A DNA stretch of 64,000 bases, from contig JAWUZG010000139.1 of assembly GCA_036785705.1 (NCBI GenBank), forward strand, positions 744,001 through 808,000. Direction: 5' to 3'. Both the position numbers and the translations under genes were made by a program. Each line of letters starts with the position of its first letter. Position 1 is the first letter of the stretch. The notes beneath the pieces were generated by a model. It was not told the origin of the DNA, made no database searches, and saw only the letters and a list, made by a program, of their open reading frames with translations. This DNA comes from Acanthornis magna. Its lineage: Eukaryota > Chordata > Aves > Passeriformes > Acanthizidae. Below are positions 40,376 to 52,300 of the stretch, piece by piece.

Positions 40376-43300
40376 CTTGAAAAAAAAATAGAATTTAGCA
40401 ACGGGGATGGCTTAATAGAAAGAAATTAAATACATGGCTGTACACGATCATCTTGAGAGAGTTTTGAAATCAAACATCTCTAGTTCCTCATGCTTCTTTT
40501 CAGCCAATACAGTGTCTAATACTGCTGCTCAGCTGCTTGGCCTAGCCAAAGACAAAAAATATGGCAGTCAGCTTTAAAAGGCACATCTGTTAAACTTCAA
40601 AACATGGACTTGTCTACGAAAAAGAAAAAAGCATCAGCTTAACTACAAATCTAAAAGCCCACTAGCTAGAAACTTCTCTGAAACAGCAATTACTGGAATA
40701 ATTTTGTTTGTGCCTAAGTAAATGAGTAACTACCACACACAAATGACCTGAAGAGACCAAATGCCAGAGGCAACTGCACAGCTTCTACAAAGGATCCAAG
40801 TGGGCACTAAGGGAGATTGTGTAAAATCTCACCTTCTGTGGCAGAAGAGCCACACTAAGTTACCATGGGCACTTAAGACTACTGGTTAGATACAACAATA
40901 TCTGACCAGAAAGCTGAGGGGAAAATAAATTCCCCAAATAATGTTCTAAAGCTAAAAAACTCCATCTTTTGAAACAGCTTACAGTGTATAAACAAGTATT
41001 GTATTATATTATATACTGCAATGTACACATATATAAACACATCATAGGAAATCCAGCTAGGTTCTCAATAGGACTGAAAGATAAAGTCTAACTTTCTCAA
41101 TACTGCAAGTATTACTACAGTTGTATAACTAAATTATCTCCTTAATAGCATAACAATGGCAATATCGTAGCATGAAAATGCTTCTACACTTTTGTATATC
41201 GTTACTGTAACTTGTTTATATTAAACAAGAATAGTTAATTACTGCCTAAATATAACCTCTAACAGCAGTCAATTTTAACTGTGAAACTCAAAGCTTTATT
41301 CAAAAGGTTATCTTTATTACCCACAAAGGAAAACCAAGCTTACACAACAGCAGAACCCAAAATGCTTCACTCAAGAAGTTGATTATAATGAAGACTGGCC
41401 ATAACAAAAGCAATTTCATTTGTATCCTGAAAAATTAATTAAAGTAGATGTATTTTTATGTGGAAATTCTTTTTTTCAGAGGGTCTTTCCAAGCATTAAA
41501 ATTCATAGATAAATGCTGCTGCTTATTACTCTGCCAGTTACTGTAATAATGTTAGTAATGCCTTGCTCTAACATTTGGACTCCTAAAACCTTTAGTGTCT
41601 TTTCACAAGAGTACAGAATATATAAAAAAGATTAGAGCATTTCTATCTTATGGAGAAAGAGAGGGAAACTAGCTATGCCAGGGCAAAAGTTATGAGAGCA
41701 ATCCAAGAATTGTACTTCCCTAACTTCTACTTTCCACTTTAAAATAGGTACCTAAACAGAATCAAACAGCACTTACTCCCAACTACTGAAGCATCAAGTT
41801 TATTTTCATAGGTAAGGAACTATTTGCAAAGAGGGCTAACATCAGTGAGGGGTACAGAATTACTCAAGAGAAATGGTGAATTGCAAAGTAAAACCTTGGA
41901 TGTCTTCACCAGATTATGTGCTCCTGGGAAAACATTAGGAACATAACCTTCTATAGATGCCTAAAGAAAACATAAATGTGAAAACTAAATAGAGACAGAG
42001 GTATGTATTTACTTCAAGAACACAGAATGCTAGGAAGTCAGCTTTTTTTCTTTAAATGTATTTTTTAAGTCATGCATTTACAAACACCTAAGTCAATAGG
42101 AAAATTATTCACTGCCAGAAGTCTATTACTCTCCTGAAATGTGGGCGACTACTGTTTTCATCTCTCTGCGTTACCAGAAAATGACATCCCCTAATCAAAC
42201 TTTTGGCTTCTTAACTACTTCTATATTTTCATAGTACAACATTACAGCTATAGAAGATATAACAAGGGAGATTTATCAAACACATAGTTTCTCAGTCTTT
42301 CTTTATCCAAATACCAGGAGGCCCATGTAACCTGTTTGTCGTTTCTATTATGCAGCTATGTGCAAAAAACCAAGATATGTGGCATTTACAATTATTTCAC
42401 CCTCTGACAGTTAACTACCTAGTTACTAACTACCTCTGCCTACACAGAGAGTAAGAACTGCTGCTCAGAAAAGCAAGCAGGGGAAATACACTAGAGTGAA
42501 GCACACAATTCTTAATGTCTATGTGGAACTTTGTTATGATAGAACCATTTCCAGGTGCTGAAAGAAATCTCTTTCCAAGCGTGGGAGGGGCCAATGCATG
42601 AGCAAGACCATTGAGCCAACAACACAGGGACACCAGCCTACTAAACTTGTGAAGATACAAGAGAAATGGCTGTTAGTTTATCAGAGCTTTTCACAGACTG
42701 AGACAACCTGGAACAGACTCATGCAGGTCAGTTTTCTAGGAAATGGACTTTCAGTCTTACCTTAAAGTAAGAGTGAAAGAAATAGTCCGTCTGTGGTTTT
42801 AAACATTGCCTCTGGTGATTGTGCACAGCATGTTTGCAGCTGCAAATTAGGCACAGCTTGGAGGAACTATTCATAGGCTCCCTAGGAAAGTTCCTGGCCA
42901 GTGCCAGACAGGCTAAACCTTCATCAATAACATGGCTGAGGGGAGGAAGAAAGGTCTGCCACCTCTGAATTCAGACCAAGAGCAGAACACCTGAGACAGG
43001 CTTCCACAGCGCCCAGCCCTGTGCAGCTGCAGGCAGACACTGAGGTCCCCGTGCATTCCATACAAAATGCCAATTCCTTTTGCATAGGAGTCTGCTTCAG
43101 ATGTTCCGTTCTGCCCTCTGAAGACATTCATCTCTACACCCACCCTACAGAGACTAAATGCTTAAGTTAGGCTCCTAATACCAAGAATGTAATGCCCCCA
43201 AAAGGGCACAATTTAAAGCATTCCTACTGCTGGAGCAGGATATAGCTACCTGGTGATGGAGATTAAAGCTAAGTTGCTAGGTGGGAACTCATCACAGGAC

Positions 43301-46300
43301 ATGGCACGAATCAGAGGAAGAAGCACATCTGTCCTCCAACCATTCTCTTTAAAATTACTCTAGGATATCAAACTTGGGCATGTGAAGACTGCAAAACAAA
43401 TAAAACTGAATGCTGTATTTAATCTAGTATCTTACATAACTGATCTTTGAATTAGAAGTGAACCTTTTGAAAACTATATATACTCCTACATTTTAGAATA
43501 CAATAAATCATCTGCTAGCTGTCCCTACATGCATTTGGTTGTTACTAGTTTAGAAAAGAGCTTTCAAAATCCAAAGGAAAAAAAACAAATTTAAAAAACC
43601 CCTCCCCAAATCCAAACTACAAGGCAAAAAAAAAATCTATTCCTTCAAGTCATAATAAAATATTGAAACAAAATGTTATCTTACCTTCCAATTTCCTCCT
43701 AACAATCCTGGATTCAGACTGAAGAGCTGGACAAGCTCATCGGCACCAACTGCTACACTGCTTTCAGTCACGTTAGCAAGACTGTATTCAGCAATCAAGG
43801 CAAATCGACGAGGTCTTTGGAAAGAACACGCAGAATGCAGGAAAAAGGCTATGTCTCCTTATTCATGTAAAAGTTCAGCCTAATTTCATTTTTAACTGAC
43901 TGGCTTAAGTCTGAGCAACAGCACAGGATGAGAATGGTTTTGAAAGCGTTTGGCATGCAGAGCCATAAACTATACATTCAAACAACTACAGTGCACTAGC
44001 AGGATCTCAACCCCTAACAAGAAAAGAAGCAAAACCACTATATGATCTTCTAAAACACTCTTAAAAAAAAAGAACTTATGTGCTTGCCCAATTTTTCAAA
44101 ATACCACAGAATTACTTTCCAATTCATTTTTGATACTTTATTGGTACTAGATAGAATCACTGAACATTTATCAGTGTCAAGCAAGCTACTAAGGTAAATT
44201 TTTCTTCCACAGAAGCAAAATTCAAAGGAAAGGACCAAATTGCACATATAATAAATTGTTTTTCTTAGAGGAAGCCTTCCTTTTTCAGAATTTTTTTTCT
44301 GCCTACAATTTTGCCTATAATTAAAGCCATTTAGCTCCAAAACACTCCTAAATAAAAGTTCATGGACAATCTTATGAACTAATGATGCATTAAAAAGAAA
44401 GAGCAGAAAGCAGAGTTTGCATTACCTATTCAGAATGAAGAAAGAAGTCTTTCTCAAACCCTCTTCCAACTTAGGCTTTTATCATATCCGAAACAGTTCC
44501 TAGATTTCCCAGCAGTATCACTGTAGTATCACCAGGGATGGAGCATCCACGACCTCCCCACACAACCTGCTCTAGTGTCTCACCACCCTCACAGTAAAAA
44601 GCTTCTTCCTAATCAACCTCAACCCTTTCCATCTTTAAGTCAATCAGGCTCATATTAATACAGGAACATTCCTAAACTCCCTGCACTACTGCCTTACGGT
44701 CTTAACACGGATATATTGAAATTGGTGAAACCACTCCTTTCATCTATATTCACAATCTCTAAAAACTTACAGTTCTGTGAAATAAATACACCAACTGCCT
44801 GCAAGCTTTTATTTTTTTAATAATTTACTACATATGAATCATCATCTTGGTAAAACAACTACATTTCCCACATGATTTGACTGCAAGACTTTTTCAGCTG
44901 ACTTTATACAAAAGCCTTCTTTTGATTTATTTATTTCTCAAGCAAATAGTTTGCTTCTGCTTGAGGAACCAGGTGTTTTGTAGGTGAACAATTCCCTCTT
45001 TTCAGAGCTCTGTGACTAGGGGCTTTGTGTAAGAAGCGTGTAGCTGATACTGCACATACTGTACACATAGACTCCAGATGTGTGCAGAACTCCTTAACAG
45101 CAACCAAACACCTCAAATAGACACTTTTCGTTTCAGTATCTTCTCAGAATATAATGAAAAAAACCTATTGTACACACTTAAGCTAAGAAACAATAGATAT
45201 GCTGTGGACTGGTGTTTTTATATGCATGTACTGAAGACTGCACACATAGTTGAACACCAAGTTCCATAAACTCACACGCACACCTATCAGACACAAAATA
45301 AATTTTAACAACATAGATTACCTGACTGTAGCCACATAAATATTGATGACATTTTCCAAGCTAAGTTTCTCACAATAAATTCTCCTAGATTTACATGTTT
45401 CTTTCATGCTCATTTGTGTCTATGCCTTAAACCCAGCTTTCCAAGTCAGGACCTCTCAGCCTGAATATCACATGCCAGTACCTACATTAACCTATGAATT
45501 AATGCCATAGCTTGTTGGATTATGCTATTTGCTGCCTTTTCAGGTGTGGCAACCTGGTTCAGGAACGGCACGGCGGCCAACCCCCAGCCGCTCGGGCCAT
45601 CAGCTCACAGACACCAATGTGGTGGACGGCAAATGGCATTTATTGGTGATTAGCACCGCATTATATAACTTTGGTTTACAATGTCACACCCATCTGCTTA
45701 CATCATAAACTAAACACTATTGGCTACCTGGGGAGGGGTCCTATCTTTCCGTACAGCACGACATCTTCCGACCGCCAGACCCTACCTACCCACAGCTATT
45801 TCTTGCTAAAAAGCTCTACCAATGAAGAGAAGAATATAGGAAGAAATACTACAGGGAGGCTTTCTAACAACGAGTTAACTTGTTGAGTCAAACCAATGTC
45901 AGACAGCTCCTACAGACACATTATCCACCAGTCACACCCAAAAAATCTTCAAAAATCCTCAGTTAAAACTCACCCCTTCTTTTTGGGAGGTCTGCCCAGA
46001 GGAGGAAGCAATGGTGTAACTCCATACAGTTTTAGGGTTGACAGGATGTCTAAGCACAGCCAGTCTCTACCATACCAAAGCACGGTAACTGATGTGTCCT
46101 TAAACGATAGCTTTGGCTTCTCCATTACATGTTCTTTTCCATTTTTGTCCTTCAGAGCAATTACCCAACTCAAGCCAGAGACACTGTTATTTAGGAATTG
46201 AGAGGGGAGAGGGGTGTTTAAAACAAAATTCCCAAAGTGACAACAGTTAAACTATGCTTTCAACAGTTTTATATTTCTACTAACTGCTACTTATGTTCCT

Positions 46301-49300
46301 CAGTTTCAGCAATTTCTAGATTATCATCGCATCTTCCCATTTTATAGCTCTATTTCTATACCCCCAAGCCATTAATATTTTGTACATTCTTCTCAAGTAA
46401 ATCTCTTTGTGACAAGGCATTGCTTACTTCATAGCTTCTTTGCTCACAAATGGAAGACCTGTATAAGGATCTAGAGGTTTAGCGAGAAGCATTACTCTTG
46501 TTTTGGAGGCAGATGTCTGTTTGAAGATGGATTCATTCTTCCAGTACCCAGGGTTCTTATCATGTAGAGCATCACAGCCCAAAGAAACAGTTTCTGGTTG
46601 TTTAGGCTTCGTTTTCCACATTGTCCATTTTGGTTGCAAAGCACTGGAATAGAGTTTCAGCCAAAGTCCACTGAAAATAAAAATAGAATGAAGAGGAATA
46701 AATTTCAAGAACAGTCACTCAATTTTTATACACACATCTCAGCTACCACCAAGCTGAAATGTTAGCACAATGTTAGCATAATGTTAGCACAAAAACAGTC
46801 TTGCCTGCCTTCTTCAAAATATGGGATCCAGGATGAAGCTCAGCGACAGCAGAGCCATAGTCAGCAATGGAAGTGAAAACTGATAAAGGTTAAGCAGTAA
46901 ATTTTGAAAATACCACCCCAAAACAATGATGCATCCTCCTCACAGAAGATCAGCTAGTGGAGAAAGTGTTTTAATACCTTTTATTCAACAAAGGTAATCT
47001 GTACACTTCAAGTTTCTCACACAGATACAGCAGAAAGTGGGGTGAAGGAGGACAATCAGATTCACACCTTTGCTTGGTGTTACCAGAGTCACGTCAATCC
47101 CTTCTTCACTCTTTGGAAAAGCTCAGAGAAGACATGACTTTCTGAAGACAAAGAAACACGTGACAGTAATGATGGGTTCATCTCCTTCACGCCAGGAAAA
47201 CTAGGAGGTCACATTTCAGCCCTCTAGGACATTCAGTATCTCTAGGACAGTTCATGGAATATTGAATACAGGAACCGACAAGAATTCAAACAATAATCTG
47301 TGAATGCAGGTTTCCAGTAAGTTTTCTAATTTTAAAGTGCCAGACATACACTTTACATAACTGCACTAAAGAAAATTAATGGGAAGGGCAACAAATTCTC
47401 AAGAGACATTTTCTACCATTAATTGGCAAGACTACCTTTACCAATCCTCACTCATCCCCAGGCAAACTTACGCTGCTATGCTTTGTATTGCATTTTGCCC
47501 TCTCCTGAAAGCATTCAAGGACTGAATCCATCCCACATTGCCTCCTACCCACAACAAAGATATCAGACACTTGTCTTTTAAGACCAGGAAAGGCAACCAA
47601 GTTACCAGATAGCATAAAACATTTCTGATGGAGAGGGGAAGTTCTTTTTTAACCCCAAAGCGGTTTAGAACTGTCCGGCAATGTAAACAAAGGAGAGATG
47701 CGCTTGACATACAATCATTGGGGGAAATTGAGCTATCATCCAACTGGTCCTAATCAGCCTAAAAAGTCCAGTAAAATAACCTGCTATGAAAGTCTCCTGT
47801 TAACTAGAAACCCCTCCCCAACTCCCCCTCCCCTCCATCCTTTCTTTCTTGGAGAGACATACTCCACATTTTACTCTATGATGCTGAAAAGACAGGGCTT
47901 AGCAGTAGGCATTTCCTGCATTTTGAAGTTACAGATTCAGGCAATTTAGCTGACTGAAGACAGACTAATCACAAATACCTACCATCCTTGTCCTCACTCT
48001 CAGTTATATATTGCTTCTTCCTTTCCAAAAACAGTGCTGTGCAACCAAAGAAATTAGTTCAAGCTCAAAAATTCAGTTAGGGTAGGGAGACAGAGGAGAA
48101 AACGAACGAGGACCTGGAATCACAAATGTTTAGGAAAGTATCACTGCCCTTTCATCCTCAAGTCCCATTTGTGCACATTTTCTAATCTCTGTTGAGAGTA
48201 GAAAATGGAAGCAGACATCATCGAGATGGAGGCAAATAAATCATCCTGCCCTGAGCAGCCACAGTGATTTCATCCTGCCTTACCACCCTGAAGTGGAAAA
48301 TGCATACTAAGATAATTTGTGTCAACTGTGCAATTTTTATCTACACTGACCTGCTGACAATCTCAAAACATACATCTGGATTACAGTCTTCCCTTTAAAT
48401 TCATCGGTTCTAAAGGTGTCAAAGCCAATGTAAACCAATTGACTGTATAAGTTTTGGCAAATAAGGGAAAATGGATTCATACTGGATGCAGCAACTTCCT
48501 ATACAGGAAGACATTTTCTCATTCAAACAACACTAATGCAGTACAATCCTAGAAAATCAAAGGATACTCAGACATCCTAGTTATCACATATCAACCCGGG
48601 TCTCTCCTCCTTTTCCTTTCACAAGATTATCCTGATACCGGTAGGAGCAATTGGTGTACTCTGTATAAGCAATCCTTAGACAAAAAGTGTCAGTATTTAT
48701 CTTCATCTCTTTGGTTTCAATTTAGAAATCACCAAAATTTGACCAACAGAGCAACAGATAAAAACCACTAGTGAATCATTTGATTGAATCAACCCCTCTA
48801 CAAAAACCTGATGAAAGAACTAAATAAGCAGAACTTCAAAATGATGAAAGCTATGACCATTCCACAAAGCTACTGGTGACACACAACTAAGGATCACTTG
48901 AGCAGAAAAGTTTGTGCAGGTGCATGTGAATACAAACAAATATATGCAAGTTTTAAAACAAAAAAAAAGTGCTAATAGCAACATTTCAAAGCACCGGATT
49001 TAGTTTTTGCCTCATAACTCCCATTAAACAACAGGGCTTGCACAGCTAGAATTCCATGCAACACATCCTGTGGACTACGCAGTGCAATTTCGGCAGAGTA
49101 ACTGCACACAGGTACAAGCATCAGTGCTCTGGCATCGGAGAAACTAAATTAGAAAGACTCATAACTCAGATAACTACAACTGGGGCATGACTGAAACCTT
49201 CCCTCTTCCTTACTTGTCACTGGCCAGGTCATAGAAGCGCTTATTCACACAACCGGCAGACAACAGGGACACAGGATCCAAATAGGAAAATACCTTCAGC

Positions 49301-52300
49301 AGCATTTCTGATGGCATGCTGGGAAACAAGAGAGGAATACTGTTACACTTGCCGGCAAACTCCGGAAACTGCAATGGCAGAGAATTTTAATTTCAAACCA
49401 GAGAAAAACAGAAAAGGTGGAAACCAGCAGCTTGTAAATAGATGAATCAAAAATCACCTGAAGAGGAATCAAAAGTCACCTGAAGAGTTAAACTGGAATT
49501 TGGGTTCTATTTTCAGTCTCCAGTATGTGGCATTTGCCTAAAACAATTAATCAAAACTTATTCAAGTGGCATAGCACTATTACATGAAAAGTTATGGGTT
49601 TGCCTTTTCATTAAACTTTGTTAACTTGAAACCCAGTTTGACATGAAACTACCTCATTTAGCTTCAGTTTCTTATTGCTCGTACTGTGACTTTAACATTT
49701 ATTCCACAACGACCAGCTTTTCCAAAACTGCAGATATATTCACTCTCCCTCTTGACTGTGGTGTCCCATCTCAAGATGCACCAGGACAGAAATGATCATG
49801 CTCTACCTCATCATAATCTTCAAACGCTATGTGCTCAGGGGTCTCGCACAATTCTCATTTATGTCAAAAGAAAGATGTGAACTTCAAAGCAAGAGCCAAG
49901 TGGCATCCTGAAAATGTCAATGTCTCTGTGCATCTGGAAAGCTTTGGAAAATGAAAGCGCCAGTCTAAGCCTGACAAGCAGAACATACCCTGGAGATGAG
50001 CCAACATGGTTTTTGTATTAACAGATAGAAACCTCGTACCATTTGAGCAGTACCTTGTAACTACACAGAGTTTAAAATACATGGATTTTATACTTTGATT
50101 TTCTCGAGCGTTGATTACGGTCAAATCACTGCTGAAAATACAAGGTGCTGTGAAAGTCAACACCCCAGGTGTGGCTCTCGTCCTTTTACTACTGTTATTT
50201 GCAACACTTGATTTATAACATTATTTCAGAAGCAGAGAGCTTTAAAGAGTAGCATGATAATGCCAATACCTCAATGTTTGTATTACATTCAGAATCTTAG
50301 TTGCATAAACATAGAGACAATGTGCCAAAACTTTCAACGTGCCAATACTTCCATTCTTCCACTCTTACTCCTTGTGTAAAGACATACTCACCTCTCAATG
50401 CACGCATTTGGTTTTGGTTTTATGGTAGGTGTCGAATACAGACTTTTAATTCCAGCATTTTTGGTCTCAGAGCATTCCCCAGGCCTGGCAGCAAAGGTCC
50501 TTAACCTAGCTGTAAGAAAGAAAAGCTGTTAAGAGTCACATATCGACAAAATGAAGAAATACGCATCCTGTGCAAACCTAGACAGAACATTTCAACCAAG
50601 GCAAGATTCGGGGAATACATCATATGGCAACTCAGTACTAGCAGTTCACTGATTTGAACAACTATGCCCGAGTTAAAATACCTGGCATCAGGAAGATTCA
50701 GATTTAAACTCACAGCTGTCATTCCTGTGATTCATCTCTCACAGTGGTCAGAAGGGAACAGTGTCACTCCCCCAAATCACTTTGAATCCAGCAGAGATCT
50801 GTTACCTTTAGACAGCTGCACCACTGTGGCCACCACAACCAACCTCAACACAGGCCCCTGCAGCAAGTCAAACTCACTGATTAATCCTCTTTTTTACAGC
50901 ATTACTCTAGAGATGTTTTTGAGCCATCCAACTTTACTAAGCTATTAAAAGATACCAAATACCTTGAAACTTCCTCAAAAACTGTTGAGGTTCAAAAAGA
51001 GTTTCCTTGAATACATAACAGAATCATACATGAAACAAAGTTGAAGTCTCATTTCAGATCTTCCCCAGCTAAAATACTCAAAATCTGAGAGATAAGCGTT
51101 ATTTCCACAGGCAAACGGATATCAATGTTTTTATAGCTCATCAGTGTTGCAAAATGTGGAATATGTAAAATTTTCTTAAGAAATTATGTTCTTTGATGTT
51201 TGATCTTTGTGTACTTTCAAGCCTAAACAGCTTGGAAAGGAGATTCAATCCATGAAAACAGAGAGCAGCTCGGGGATGTCCAGATGCTAGAAAGACAAAT
51301 TATTTGGTGGTAGAATTGCTTTGTTAAGGTTTAGGGCTTGGCATGCTTCAATAAATTCACACCTAGGGGGAGGTTAACAAAGCTTGGGAAGAAGGATGCC
51401 CACGGACGGTGCACACAACAAATGCAGATTTACAGGCCACACGAACACCTGGAAGAACTCCCAAGATAAGGGAAAAACTTCTAAAACCAACTCCTGAAAT
51501 CAGCTCCAACTTCCCGAAGTGTGAACTTGCAACCACTGACCCAAGAAACCCAGTGACACAAAAGAAGAGAAAGAGCATGTGGACTAACTAGCATGAGAAG
51601 CAAGAGAATCATTAAACAATGGAAGACAGAATACTAACTAATCAGAAAGTTATGTAAGTTGTAGCCAATAAAAATGAATTTTTTCCTTTGGTAAATTGTA
51701 TGAAATAGTAAAAAGCTTTGATAGTTGGTGTGCTGGCTTTGTAGGATTTGCCACCCAGCACCCCCTCTGTGCAGAACTGTAAATATTTGGTAAAATACCT
51801 CAGCTCTGTGTGTGGACTGGCCTCTGGCACAGCAGCGTGAAAGAACCTATTTTGGCAACATTAGCACATCACAGTTTGGAGAGAGAAGAAAGGAACTTTG
51901 CATATTTCTAGCACAAATTGTTACAATCCAACTGGTCACATATTTTCCCAAGTTTTCTGCTAGGAAGGACTTTGTAGGCTGTAATTGCAAATACTGTCAT
52001 GAATCCACATAAAAATATGGAGATAGAGTTTCAATTGTAAATCAAATCCTTATGCTTCATACCCACTGATGCCACCGAGCAGACAGAGCTCCCCATTCTC
52101 TGCATTATTGATGTTTTAAGTTGCCAGCAGACTTTGCAACACCTGCTCAAATCAGCTCTGGGTTTCTAGGCAACCAATCAATATGGGGGCAAAACACCTA
52201 ATTGTGAAGTATTTGGGTACCATGTACCTTTAATGCACACTGCTCTTGGTTTAAGATTCATTTAGGCTCAAAGAAAAACAGAATCGAAAGAAATTAACAA

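Noticed and set aside
42430..42660. 76-codon minus ORF in FBXO15 intron 6
   Set aside because: No splice sites in phase with exons 6 and 7, which join correctly without it.
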